Of a stretch of 64,000 bases of DNA, positions 1 to 8,515 are shown one piece after another. The notes under the pieces are model-generated. The model was not told the origin of the DNA, did not search any database, and worked only from the letters and a program-made list of their open reading frames with translations. The DNA is taken from contig NZ_JANZXA010000007.1 in assembly GCF_025153475.1 (NCBI RefSeq), positions 62,001 to 126,000 of the forward strand, written 5' to 3'. Position 1 is the stretch's first letter; every line of letters starts with the position of its first letter. This stretch comes from Novosphingobium mangrovisedimenti (GTDB lineage Bacteria; Pseudomonadota; Alphaproteobacteria; Sphingomonadales; Sphingomonadaceae). A program made the translations under genes and the position numbers.

Positions 1-95
1 ACGAACTCTCGCTGGCGGGACGCTTCACGGCCGACGGCGCAGTGTCGATCGGCTTTGGCCAATGCACCGGCGTGGTGGCACCGGCGAAGGTCTAA
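1..95 (+). CDS. C-terminal fragment of an unidentified protein
   Basis: An open frame enters from the left edge with codons in phase at base 3 and ends at TAA 93-95. The last residues read GVVAPAKV. Only about 30 residues are visible, too few to assign a family, so no function is offered. Its stop is one base from the stop of the convergent CoA transferase gene, which leaves no room for a terminator between them. Given the neighbour, a role in CoA-ester metabolism is possible, but that is inference from position only. Confidence 0.55.
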   Translation, partial: ELSLAGRFTADGAVSIGFGQCTGVVAPAKV

Positions 96-96
96 G

Positions 97-1320
97 TCAG
101 GACACGCCCGTCACCACACCGCGCCCGGCACAATCGGCAATCGCCTCGTCCGACAGCCCGAGTTCGCGCAATAGTTCGGCGGTATCCCGCCCCATGCCCG
201 GAGCGCATTTCGGCTCGGGCGGGAGCGGGCTGCCGCCGAACGAGACCGGCCCGGAGACCACGGTAACCGGCGTGCCGTCCTCGACAGTCACGTCGAACAG
301 CACATCGTTGGCGGATGCCTGCGGGTCGGTGACGAGTTCGCGCAGGTTCTGGATCACTTCCCACGGCGCGTCCCAGCCGGCAAAGGCCTCGCGCCACTGA
401 TCGAGCGTGCGCGAGGCGAAGGCCGCATCGAGCGCGGCCAGCAGCGCATCGCCATGCTCGACCCGTCTCTCGACGCTGGCGAAACGCGGATCGTCCAGCA
501 GCGCCTCGCACCCGGTGCGGCGGCACAGTTCGCCCCAGTAGCGTTCGGGGTCCAGGAACATGAGCTGCAGATAGCGCCCGTCGGCGGTCTCGTAGGCACT
601 GGTGAGCGCATGGCGGCCGGGATTGGCGAGCTTGGCCAATTGCTCGTCGCTGAGCGCCGCACCCATCGTCACGTCCGCCGAGAGAATCCACATGGCAGAC
701 GACAGCAGCGAGATTTCCACCTCGCTCGGCTCTCCGGTGCGTTCGCGATGGAACAGCGCCGAGGCCATGCCGAAAGCCACGTTCATCGCGCCGGCATGAT
801 CGCCCAGCGCCGGGCGCGGCCGGGTCGGGCGCTGACCGGGCGTGGAGAGCATGTGCGCAAAGCCGCCCCGCGCCCAGAAGCATGAGGCATCGTAGCCAGC
901 GCGGTCGGCCTGCTCGCCGCGAAAGCCCAGCCCGTTGCCATGGGCATAGATCAGGCGCGGATTGCGCGCGCGCAGCACGTCGAGCGTCAGCCCCAGCCGC
1001 TTGAGCGCCGCCGGACGGATCGAGGTGAGGAAAACGTCGGCCGTCTCGACCAGCTTCAGGAACAGCGCGCGGCCTTCATCCGATTTCAGGTCGATGGCGA
1101 TCGAGCGCTTACCCCTGTTGTTCAGTTCCATTGCGAGGTTCGCCGACTTGGTCTGGCGCCCGTCGGTGATCTTGAGCCGGCGGTAGGGATCGCCCTCGGG
1201 CATCTCGATCTTGATCACGTCCGCGCCCAGATCGGCCAGGATGGCCCCGGCCGCCGGCACGAAAACGAATTGCGCGAGTTCGAGAACCCGAACGCCCTTG
1301 AACACCTGCGTGGCGAACAT
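97..1320 (-). CDS. CaiB/BaiF (class III) CoA transferase family protein
   Basis: This 407-aa protein should move CoA between acyl groups through a covalent aspartyl-CoA intermediate, as class III CoA transferases do. The N-terminus has the family Rossmann-like start (GVRVLELAQFVFVPAAG, then ADLGADVIKIE), followed by NRGKRSIAIDLK and the region LGDHAGAMNVAFGMASALF. The Asp in GDH is the likely acyl-anchoring residue. Length is normal for the family. The ATG at 1320 is preferred over an in-frame ATG 15 codons upstream because GGGAGAGG lies just before it. The gene is divergent from an MFS transporter, with a palindrome between them. The acyl donor and acceptor cannot be read from the sequence. 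CaiB-type enzymes in catabolic regions usually activate a carboxylic acid as its CoA ester, so that role is likely but inferred. Confidence 0.9.
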   Translation of the reverse strand: MFATQVFKGVRVLELAQFVFVPAAGAILADLGADVIKIEMPEGDPYRRLKITDGRQTKSANLAMELNNRGKRSIAIDLKSDEGRALFLKLVETADVFLTSIRPAALKRLGLTLDVLRARNPRLIYAHGNGLGFRGEQADRAGYDASCFWARGGFAHMLSTPGQRPTRPRPALGDHAGAMNVAFGMASALFHRERTGEPSEVEISLLSSAMWILSADVTMGAALSDEQLAKLANPGRHALTSAYETADGRYLQLMFLDPERYWGELCRRTGCEALLDDPRFASVERRVEHGDALLAALDAAFASRTLDQWREAFAGWDAPWEVIQNLRELVTDPQASANDVLFDVTVEDGTPVTVVSGPVSFGGSPLPPEPKCAPGMGRDTAELLRELGLSDEAIADCAGRGVVTGVS

Positions 1321-1394
1321 CGCCCTCTCCCATCTTTCCGGCGACCTCGAACGCACCGGTTTCATGCGCGACGATAGCCATCCATCAGTTATGT

Positions 1395-1408
1395 AGCAAG
1401 CGCTTGGT
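1395..1408. promoter_or_regulatory. Palindromic operator candidate between CoA transferase and MFS genes
   Basis: The sequence AGCAAGCGCTTGGT contains the perfect 10-bp palindrome CAAGCGCTTG at 1397-1406. It sits in the 232-bp divergent promoter region, 75 bases from the CoA transferase start. The layout fits A-n-CAAG-nn-CTTG-n-T, the published consensus for the TetR-type regulator KstR2 of mycobacteria, which controls late steroid catabolism. The match is seen directly. A link to a TetR regulator here is inference. Confidence 0.45.
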
Positions 1409-1552
1409 TTAGAAGAAGCGACGCCTCGCCGCCCAGCCCGTCGGTGCCGACAAACGTGTGGGCGCTATGGCCGCTCAATGCGCTTCCCGCCTGCGTGCCT
1501 TTCTGCCAAGCTGAACGGTAGTTCAAAACATGGAACGGGAGAAAATTCAGCC

Positions 1553-2797
1553 TTGGCCTACTTGTCGGAAATTTTCGCGGCGTGGCGCCCGATCCTGGCC
1601 GCCACACTCGGCATGGGCACGGGAATGTCCATCGCCGGCACGGTCACGAGTGCGATTGCACCGACGCTGGTTGCCGATGTCGGCTGGGCCAAGGCGCAAT
1701 TCGCGATGATCGGCACTCTCGGCGTGCTGACCGCCATCGCCATGCCGTTCATCGGCCGTCTGGCGGACGTGATCGGCGTGCGCTTCACGGCCGCGATCGG
1801 GCTGGTCTGCATGCCGCTCACCTTTGTCGGGTTCAGCCTGTGCGGCGGATCGTTCGCGCTGTTCGCGGTCTTCTACGTCATCCAGACCTTCGTGTGTGTA
1901 ACGACGACGGCCACGGTCTATTCGCGCCTCGCGGTGCAGCACGTGGTTCACGCGCGCGGCCTGGCACTGGCCATCATCGCCTGCGGGCCTGCCGTTTTCA
2001 GCGCCGTAGGCGGCCCGCTTCTCAATGGCTATGTCGAGGCGAACGGCTGGGAGGCCGCCTATCGCGCCATGGCGCTACTGGTGACGGTGACCGGGATCGT
2101 CACCTTCCTGCTGATCCCGCCCGAGCGGGCTGGCGCCGCCCAAGCCGACGAACAGGCCGCACAGAAGGCGCCCGCCCCGATCCGCCGCCGTGCGCGCGAC
2201 GACTATCCGGTGATCTTCCGCTCGCCCCCGTTCTGGATCCTGCTCGGGGCCATGCTGCTGTGCAACCTTCCGCTCACGCTCGTGCTGGTCCAGCTCAAGA
2301 TGCTGGTGCTTGACAACGGCGTGTCGGGCGAAGACGCGGCGGTGATGTTCACGACGCTGGCGGTGGGCATGCTCCTGGGACGCTTCCTGACCGGCGTTGC
2401 GCTCGACCGGCTGCCCCCGCACATCGTCTCCTTCGTGACCATGGTGCTGCCCGCGGTCGGCCTGTTCATACTGGCATCGCCGAACGATACGATGGGCATC
2501 GTCACCTTCTCCATATTCTGCCTCGGCTTTGCCGTCGGCGCCGAAGGCGACGTGCTGGCCTTCCTCGTGGCGCGCTATTTCCGCACCACGATCTATTCGA
2601 GCGTGCTCGGCCTGCTGACGGCAGCCACCGCCCTCTCCAACGGCGCAGGCGCCCTCTACCTGAGCTGGACGCTGGCCCGGACAGGCACCTTCGACCAGTT
2701 CCTGGTCACGGCGGGCACCGGCGTGCTGGTCGGTTCCTCGCTGCTGCTCCTGCTGGGCCGCAGGGAGCGCGAAGCGAGAGCCATGGCGCCTGCATGA
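1553..2797 (+). CDS. Major facilitator superfamily transporter
   Basis: A membrane transporter of 414 aa (438 aa before the stop if the upstream ATG at 1478 is used) with about twelve hydrophobic segments. The MFS loop 2-3 motif is visible as FIGRLADVIGVRFT. A hydrophilic central loop (PERAGAAQADEQAAQ and following, around residue 200) separates the two six-helix halves, as is usual. I prefer TTG 1553 as start because GGGAGA lies ten bases upstream and the protein then begins directly before the first helix. The upstream ATG adds 25 residues without a membrane segment or a clear ribosome binding site. The family resembles oxalate/formate and monocarboxylate carriers. Divergence from a CoA transferase suggests uptake of an organic acid that is then CoA-activated, which is inference. 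Confidence 0.85.
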   Translation: MAYLSEIFAAWRPILAATLGMGTGMSIAGTVTSAIAPTLVADVGWAKAQFAMIGTLGVLTAIAMPFIGRLADVIGVRFTAAIGLVCMPLTFVGFSLCGGSFALFAVFYVIQTFVCVTTTATVYSRLAVQHVVHARGLALAIIACGPAVFSAVGGPLLNGYVEANGWEAAYRAMALLVTVTGIVTFLLIPPERAGAAQADEQAAQKAPAPIRRRARDDYPVIFRSPPFWILLGAMLLCNLPLTLVLVQLKMLVLDNGVSGEDAAVMFTTLAVGMLLGRFLTGVALDRLPPHIVSFVTMVLPAVGLFILASPNDTMGIVTFSIFCLGFAVGAEGDVLAFLVARYFRTTIYSSVLGLLTAATALSNGAGALYLSWTLARTGTFDQFLVTAGTGVLVGSSLLLLLGRREREARAMAPA

Positions 2798-2810
2798 TAC
2801 TGCACACGTG

Positions 2811-2844
2811 AAAAGGGCGGGCCCCGGTCTCCCGAGGCCCGCCC
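2811..2844 (-). terminator. Rho-independent terminator of the TonB-receptor gene
   Basis: GGGCGGGCC (2815-2823) pairs with GGCCCGCCC (2836-2844), with an inner CGG/CCG pair. On the minus strand the hairpin is followed by TTTT (2811-2814). It lies in the 75-bp convergent gap between the MFS gene and the TonB-dependent receptor gene and reads as the receptor terminator. It may also stop plus-strand transcripts. Confidence 0.75.
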
Positions 2845-2872
2845 CTGTCATCGCGTATCGAGAAGTCGGTCG

Positions 2873-5449
2873 TTACTGCCCGAAGCGATACTTCAGACGA
2901 ACGCCCCACATGCGCGGTTCGCCCAGAAGCCCCGAACGGAAGCCGCGTGCCGTGTTCTCGTTGATGTTGAGAATGACCACTTCCTTGGTGACGTTGGTCA
3001 CGAACAGCGCCGCATCGACCGGCATGCCGCCAACGTTGTTCCAGTTGAGGTTGAGGTTGAGCACGTTGCTGCTGGGCACCATGCCCGCGCCCGGGTTGGC
3101 GAACGGGCAGCCCGGAGTCGTCGCGGTCGGGCAGCCATCGGCCACCGAACGGAACTTGCCGGTGTAGATCCAGGTGCCGCCAAGGGTGATGTCACCCACC
3201 GATTCCGGCAGTGGCAGCGTGTAGGCGGCCGATACCGTCAACTTGTGCGGTTGCGCATTCGGGATCGGGTCACCCACGTTCGGCAGGGTAACCGTGTCAT
3301 ACGGCGAACCTGGCGCGAAAGTCGGCGCGACCAGTTCCTTGATCTTGGTCTTCAGGTAGCCATAGGCCACGCCGAGACGCATGCCGTCGAAAGGCCGCAG
3401 GTTAAGCTCTGCCTCGAAGCCCTGGAGCGTCGAGGAACCCGAGTTCACGATCGAGGCGCTCGGCGGCGCGACGGGGAGCAAGTTCCCATCCTCGTCATAG
3501 TTCGGGAGCAGATCCTGAACGCCCAGCAGCAACTGCTGGTTGGTGAAGTCGTTGTAGAAGCCCGAGATGTTGAAGCTGCCGGGCACCACGCCGCGCCAGC
3601 TGGCCTTGAGGCCCAGTTCGTAGGTGTCGACCTTTTCCTTGTCGTAGGGCTGCGTCGTGTCCGGGCTGAAGATCGACAGGCCGCCCTGACGATAACCGCG
3701 CGTCCACTTGGCGTAGATGAGCAGGTCCTCCATCGGCTTGTAATCGAGGCCGACCAGCCAGGTCGGTGCCTTGGATTTCTTGCTCTGGATGTCGTGACAG
3801 CCATTGTAGATCGTGCTGATCGGGAACGGCGTCGTCGCGGTCACGGTCGTGCCCGAAGTATTGGAAACACCGATCGGCGAGCCGCAGAAATAGATGCCCT
3901 GGGCCAGACGCGGGCGCAGTTGCTGGACGTCCGTGGTCTGCTTGTCCCAAGTGTAGCGCAGGCCCGCGGTGAATTTCAGCTGGTCGGTGATGTCGTAGCT
4001 GGCCTGCCCATAAACCGCGTAGTCCTCGAACTTGGTCTTGGACAGCTGACCGTTGATCGAACCAAACGAGAAATAGCCGTTCACGCCCGGCGCGATGTAG
4101 TCCGGCAGGATCTGAAACGAGCAATCGTAGGCATCGATGTCGTTGCAGGCCGAAAACGTCGCCGTCTGCACGCCCGACTTGCCCAGCGGATCGCTGATCT
4201 CGGAATAGGCACCGACCTGCCAGTTGAGGCGGCCGCTGTCCGAGACGCCCTGAACCTGAAGCTCGCCCACGAAGGTCGACTGGGCATTGGTCAGCCGGGT
4301 GTAGGGGTTGATGTGCGTGAAGGCAAAACCCGTCACCTGGCTGCCCGAGGTCTCGGTGCCATAAGGCACGTCGGGGCGCAGGAAGTAGGTGCCGAACAGG
4401 TCGAGGTTCGTCTTGCCGCGGAATTCACCGTAGGACAGGATGTTCTTGACCGTGATGTTGTCGCTGGCCTGCCAGGTCAGCTTGTTGATGATCTGCCACT
4501 GCTCGATCGTCGACTGCGAGTCCGGCAAGCGGTTGGACACGGTCCAGGGACCGTATGCCGCCTCGCGCTGATACTGCGCATCGGCCATGTCGCCGAACGG
4601 TATGCCCGAGGACAGGACCCCGGCATAGGCATCGAGGATCTTCGGGATCGTGCCGTTGCTCTTCGACTTGGTGTACGTGGCAACCGTGTAGTTCTCGAGA
4701 TCGGGCGTCAGGTCCGCCACCACGCTGGCGCGGAACGTCCAGTAATCGAGGTTGCCCATCCCCTTGCTGCCGTAACGGCCATCGCCAAGGTTACCGATGT
4801 TCCTGAGATAGCCGTCACGCTCCTTGTGCTCGCCGCCGAGGCGAACCTTGAAGGTGTCTGCGAGCGGAATGTTGAGGACCGCCTGAACGCCCAGCAGGTC
4901 GTAGTCGCCGGCGGTGCCCTCGACATAGCCTTCGAGCACGTCGGTCGGTTTCTTGGGGACCAGCAGCACGGCGCCGCCGGTCGAGTTACGACCGAACAGG
5001 GTGCCTTGCGGCCCCTTCAGGACCTGCACGTTCTGAAGGTCGAACAGCGCGCCCGGCCCCGCACCGTCACCGCCAAAGGATGCGCCCGAACCACGCGGCG
5101 CCACCACGTCGGCGAAGTAGACGCCCACCGTGGCGGTCGTGCGCTGTTCCTGCGTGAAGCCGCGGATCGAGAAGTTGGTGCTGTCCGCGCCGTAGCGATT
5201 GTTGACCTGAAGACCCGGCGTGTACTGGGCAAGGTCCTTGATGTTGCTGACGGCGTTGTTGTCGATCTGGTCCTGATTGAAGACGGTAACCGAAATAGGC
5301 ACGTCCTGCAGGCGCTGCTCGATACGCTGCGCGGTGACGATGATGTCGTTGGCGCTGCCCTGAGCCACCGACTGCCCCATCGCCGGGGCGGCCGCGAATC
5401 CGCCCAGCGCGGTTGCGGCAAGCAGAATCCTCCTGTGGTGTAGTTTCAT
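2873..5449 (-). CDS. TonB-dependent outer-membrane receptor
   Basis: An 858-aa outer-membrane gated channel that imports a large or scarce ligand using energy from TonB-ExbBD. The N-terminal signal peptide runs MKLHHRRILLAATALGGFAA and ends near APAMGQ. The plug domain follows with DIIVTAQRIEQRLQDVPIS and the plug signature LKGPQGTLFGRNSTGGAV near residue 150. The rest is a beta-rich barrel ending in the typical aromatic segment VRLKYRFGQ. ATG 5449 has GGGAGG upstream. It stands alone, with a terminator downstream and 412 bp of non-coding DNA upstream. The plug and barrel style is the one often found beside catabolic genes in sphingomonads, where ligands may be hydrophobic organics as well as siderophores. 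The ligand is not identifiable from sequence. Confidence 0.93.
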   Translation of the reverse strand: MKLHHRRILLAATALGGFAAAPAMGQSVAQGSANDIIVTAQRIEQRLQDVPISVTVFNQDQIDNNAVSNIKDLAQYTPGLQVNNRYGADSTNFSIRGFTQEQRTTATVGVYFADVVAPRGSGASFGGDGAGPGALFDLQNVQVLKGPQGTLFGRNSTGGAVLLVPKKPTDVLEGYVEGTAGDYDLLGVQAVLNIPLADTFKVRLGGEHKERDGYLRNIGNLGDGRYGSKGMGNLDYWTFRASVVADLTPDLENYTVATYTKSKSNGTIPKILDAYAGVLSSGIPFGDMADAQYQREAAYGPWTVSNRLPDSQSTIEQWQIINKLTWQASDNITVKNILSYGEFRGKTNLDLFGTYFLRPDVPYGTETSGSQVTGFAFTHINPYTRLTNAQSTFVGELQVQGVSDSGRLNWQVGAYSEISDPLGKSGVQTATFSACNDIDAYDCSFQILPDYIAPGVNGYFSFGSINGQLSKTKFEDYAVYGQASYDITDQLKFTAGLRYTWDKQTTDVQQLRPRLAQGIYFCGSPIGVSNTSGTTVTATTPFPISTIYNGCHDIQSKKSKAPTWLVGLDYKPMEDLLIYAKWTRGYRQGGLSIFSPDTTQPYDKEKVDTYELGLKASWRGVVPGSFNISGFYNDFTNQQLLLGVQDLLPNYDEDGNLLPVAPPSASIVNSGSSTLQGFEAELNLRPFDGMRLGVAYGYLKTKIKELVAPTFAPGSPYDTVTLPNVGDPIPNAQPHKLTVSAAYTLPLPESVGDITLGGTWIYTGKFRSVADGCPTATTPGCPFANPGAGMVPSSNVLNLNLNWNNVGGMPVDAALFVTNVTKEVVILNINENTARGFRSGLLGEPRMWGVRLKYRFGQ

Positions 5450-5861
5450 GCATTCCCTCCCTGTTAATTCCCAATTTCTTCTGCCGCTCCTGGCGGCTTG
5501 CCCGTTCCGATTTTTCGGAATCGAGATGAATGTTCCTCAGTTTCGAATCATCGCTTCAAATTAGTTGCGTCAATTCCAATTCCGATGGTTCGTACACATC
5601 TAGACACTTGTCAAATGCGCGTGGCCTTCCTGCCGCAGGCCTGCGACAAAGCTACTGCCTCCCCAGTCAATTCCCGCAACAAAACCGCGCATATATGATA
5701 CACAGAGGATCAAATTAGCAAGGAGAGACCGCGCGCAGACTTCACCAGATGCGCCTCCTCTGCTCCGGGAAAACAGGAAGTCCTGCTATATAGTATACAT
5801 TTATCCCGACTTGGCGATACCGATCGCCGCTGCAGGCGCCAAACCGTTGCCAGCCACGCCG
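5450..5861. other. 412-bp intergenic region upstream of the TonB-receptor gene
   Basis: No supported gene lies here. The left end carries the receptor ribosome binding site (GGGAGG). The DNA is noticeably more AT-rich than its surroundings between about 5520 and 5800, including TATATAGTATACATTTATC at 5783-5801, which is typical of a promoter region. TGATACACAGAGGATCA at 5696-5712 is an imperfect dyad. The short open frames present have no coding character. Confidence 0.6.
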
Positions 5862-6263
5862 TCAGTCCGCGTCGGTTTCACCATCCATTTCGGCAAAAGC
5901 CTGCAGCATCGCCTTCTTGGCATTCTGCGCTGCGGGAAACCCGCAATAGGGAATGGCCGTGTAGAAGATTTCTTCCACTTCCCGGCGGCTCAACCCGTTC
6001 TTCATGCCCGTCCGGGTATGATAGACGAGCTCGTCGTACGCACGTTGGGCAATCAGCATCCCGATCACCGCGCAGCTGCGCGCCTTGCGCGACAGGGCAT
6101 CGCGCGACCAGACTTCGCCAAAGGCAAAGTCGATCGTCCATTCGGACTGCTTGGCGCCGAATGCGGTGCTCGATGCCATGTGCTCACGCGTGACGCGGGC
6201 CATGTCCTCGCCGAAGATCTCACCAAAGATGGCCAGCCCCTTTTCGCGCGAAGTGCCATCCAT
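5862..6263 (-). CDS. Carboxymuconolactone decarboxylase family protein
   Basis: A small all-helical protein of 133 aa related to gamma-carboxymuconolactone decarboxylase (PcaC) and AhpD. The core reads RKARSCAVIGMLIAQRAYDELVYHTRTGMKNGLSRREVEEI in separable helices, with the family IPYCGFPAA turn. No CxxC pair is present, so it is not an AhpD-type peroxidase and a lyase or isomerase-type role is more likely. ATG 6263 follows GGGAGAAGAAAG. An upstream in-frame ATG would overlap the ADH gene and is not used. It is the last gene of the five-gene operon, 13 bases after the ADH stop. A similar family member lies at 55710-56333. The substrate is unknown. Confidence 0.85.
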   Translation of the reverse strand: MDGTSREKGLAIFGEIFGEDMARVTREHMASSTAFGAKQSEWTIDFAFGEVWSRDALSRKARSCAVIGMLIAQRAYDELVYHTRTGMKNGLSRREVEEIFYTAIPYCGFPAAQNAKKAMLQAFAEMDGETDAD

Positions 6264-6276
6264 CTTTCTTCTCCCG

Positions 6277-7317
6277 TCAGTTACACAGAACGTGGACCTT
6301 GGTCTCGTTGTTCGGTCCACGCAGGGTTTCGAACATCGCGGGCAGGTCCTGCAAGCCGATATTGTCGCTGACGATCGCCTTGGGATCCGGATTGCCGGCG
6401 CCGCGGATGCGGTCGCGGTCGAGCTGTTCGGCGATGTAGATGAATTCCTTCATCGAATAGCCCACCACGAACTGCATCGAGACGCACTTGTAGCTCGCCA
6501 TGCCGGGGATCACCGGATCGGGCGACGTGCAGAAGCCCAGCGAGATGATCCGCCCGAACTGCGCGGCATGCATGACCGCCTTCATCAGCATGCCCTCTGC
6601 CCCCACGCATTCGAGCACGACTTGCGGCGCGCCGCCGAGCACTTCCTGTACCTCGCCGATCTCGTTGTCGCCAAAGGCCACAAAGGCATCGGCGCCCATC
6701 TCGAGGCACAGGTCCTTTCGCCGCGAGGAGCGCGACATGGCGACGATCCGCCCTGCCCCCAGCCGCCGCGCCCAGTAGATTGCATAGAGCGCCACCGTGC
6801 CGCCACCCAGAACGACCACGCTGTCGCCCGGCTCGATATGCGCCATCCCGGTGCCATAGAGGCTGATCGCCATCGGTTCGATCAGCGCGCCGTCGGCCAT
6901 CGACAGCGTCTGCGGCAGACGCGTCGCCACGCTGGCAGGCACCTTGGCCAGCTCTGCAAAGCCGACCATGGCCGAACCGGGGCTGTTCCCGCACAGCACG
7001 TTGTTGCCGTGGGCCGTGCACGACGGACACGCGCCGCAGGCAACGGACGGCAGCACCGCGATCCGTTCGCCCACCTTCCAGCCGGAGACATCCTTGCCAA
7101 CCTCGATGATCTCGCCGGCATATTCATGGCCGAACTGGACGCCCTTGCCCCCGGAACCGGCATAGTCCCACATGCCGCCCTTGGTCATCGACAAGTCGGT
7201 CCCGCAGATGCCGCAGCGATCGACGCGGATCAGCAGGTCGCCGGGGCCGGGAACGGGATCGGCAATGTCCTCGATGACGATGGGCTTGCCTTCGCCCGGA
7301 TAGATCGCGGCTTTCAT
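6277..7317 (-). CDS. Zinc-dependent medium-chain alcohol dehydrogenase
   Basis: A 346-aa NAD(P)-dependent MDR dehydrogenase. The catalytic zinc ligands are visible in the motifs CGICGTD (Cys near residue 37) and FGHEYAGE (His-Glu). The four-Cys structural zinc lobe is present (CGACPSCTAHGNNVLC), and the Rossmann loop is VVLGGGTVALYAI. Length is normal. ATG 7317 follows GGAGAGGAAGCC and overlaps the sulfotransferase stop (ATGA), so the two genes are probably translationally coupled. It resembles threonine, sorbitol and 2,3-butanediol dehydrogenases. In this operon, oxidation of a secondary alcohol made by the P450 or SDR steps is a fair inference. Confidence 0.9.
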   Translation of the reverse strand: MKAAIYPGEGKPIVIEDIADPVPGPGDLLIRVDRCGICGTDLSMTKGGMWDYAGSGGKGVQFGHEYAGEIIEVGKDVSGWKVGERIAVLPSVACGACPSCTAHGNNVLCGNSPGSAMVGFAELAKVPASVATRLPQTLSMADGALIEPMAISLYGTGMAHIEPGDSVVVLGGGTVALYAIYWARRLGAGRIVAMSRSSRRKDLCLEMGADAFVAFGDNEIGEVQEVLGGAPQVVLECVGAEGMLMKAVMHAAQFGRIISLGFCTSPDPVIPGMASYKCVSMQFVVGYSMKEFIYIAEQLDRDRIRGAGNPDPKAIVSDNIGLQDLPAMFETLRGPNNETKVHVLCN

Positions 7318-8504
7318 GGCTTCCTCTCCACCAGATCGTAGCATTCGACATAGTCGCCGAACGGCGCGCGCGCCTCGTCTTCGGTCATGCCGAAATCGGC
7401 GATCGAATACCGGTGCACGCCGTGCCGCAACTCGGGCTTTTCCTCTATCCGCCGGGCCAGCGCGGCGCGCGTGCCCTCGGGAATATCCATGCCGATGAAG
7501 CGGTAGATCGCCTCAACCGTCTCCATCGGACGCGCATGGAAGTCGGCGTGGACCACGTCGAGCACCTGCCCGGGATGCGTCTTGCGCACCTTGTCCGCCT
7601 TGCGCACGGCGTTGGCCCACTTTGCGACTTCGCGCTGGAGCAGGTTCTCGGCCCGCTGCTGCGGCCGGTCGCCTTCCGTCACGTTGTTGAGGTTCATCAG
7701 CAGCGAGACGAGGCTGGGCATCGCCTTGGCCGGATCGCGGTGGGTCTGGACCACCCGCGCATCGGGAAACACTGCGAAGAGCAGGTCGAGGTGCTCGATA
7801 TGACCCGGATTCTTGAGCAGCCAGCGCTTGTCCGGATCGTTCATGCCGATCAGCTGGACGCACTTGTGGAAGTGGCGATAAGCCGCCGCCTCGCTCTGGC
7901 ACTGCCACCAGGCATCATAGGTCGCCGCCGACCAGCCGCAGGACCACAGGTTCGAGACGAACGACTGGCGCAACACCATGCAGCATTCGTGGACTTCCTC
8001 GGCAGCACGGTAATGCGCGGCCTTGGCATCGGGCGCGGCGGCATATTGCGCCTCGAGCTGGGCGACCGTCGCCCGGAACTCGGGATAGTCCCCCCAGGTC
8101 TCGATCGGGGGGCGCGGCATCGGGCTGTCGAGCAGCCATGTCTGCAGTCCCTGGAAACGCGGGTCGACCGCAAGCAGCCGGTGCAACGCGGTGGTGCCGG
8201 TACGTGGCACCCCGGTGATGACCACGGGCGCAAGGATCTGGCGATCGGCGAAGCCGGGATTGGCCTTCATCGAGGCATAGGCCTGCGCCCTGCCCCGCAG
8301 CACGCCGACCACCATGCCCCATGCCACCCGCCGTCCGGTTTCGGAAAAGTGCGGATCGTAATCCATGGACTGGAGCAGGACCTTCAGGCCCGGCAGGTAG
8401 TCATCGGGACCGAAGTCGGTCAGGCCGGTCTCGCCGGACACGACTTCGTGCAACTGGTCGAGCGCATGGCGGAAGGCCTCGGGCGGATCGTAGCTCAGGT
8501 CCAT
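7314..8504 (-). CDS. Sulfotransferase family protein
   Basis: A 396-aa protein of the bacterial Sulfotransfer_3-like family. The 5'-phosphosulfate loop of PAPS is visible as VVITGVPRTGTTALHRLL near residue 97. The 3'-phosphate region is VVQTHRDPAKAMPSLVSL, with Arg-Asp-Pro and a downstream Ser. WLLKNPGHIEHLDLL precedes it, matching the family KxPxH segment. It should transfer sulfuryl groups to a hydroxyl, although many homologues in sphingomonad catabolic clusters have no proven activity. It sits between the DUF1214 gene (11-bp gap) and the ADH gene (ATGA overlap). GAGGGG precedes ATG 8504. A distant paralogue lies at 54530-55675 in the other catabolic block. Confidence 0.87.
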   Translation of the reverse strand: MDLSYDPPEAFRHALDQLHEVVSGETGLTDFGPDDYLPGLKVLLQSMDYDPHFSETGRRVAWGMVVGVLRGRAQAYASMKANPGFADRQILAPVVITGVPRTGTTALHRLLAVDPRFQGLQTWLLDSPMPRPPIETWGDYPEFRATVAQLEAQYAAAPDAKAAHYRAAEEVHECCMVLRQSFVSNLWSCGWSAATYDAWWQCQSEAAAYRHFHKCVQLIGMNDPDKRWLLKNPGHIEHLDLLFAVFPDARVVQTHRDPAKAMPSLVSLLMNLNNVTEGDRPQQRAENLLQREVAKWANAVRKADKVRKTHPGQVLDVVHADFHARPMETVEAIYRFIGMDIPEGTRAALARRIEEKPELRHGVHRYSIADFGMTEDEARAPFGDYVECYDLVERKP

Positions 8505-8515
8505 GGCTCAGCCCC

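Noticed and set aside
3245..5443. 732-codon plus-strand open frame opposite the TonB-receptor gene
   Set aside because: It is a GC-rich antisense shadow with an Arg/Val/Ala-rich, low-complexity product and no domain. The minus-strand receptor has signal peptide, plug and barrel features.
5696..5712. TGATACACAGAGGATCA as a second copy of the ferredoxin operator
   Set aside because: Only the first eight bases match the palindrome at 43926-43942. The second half is not symmetric enough to claim a site.
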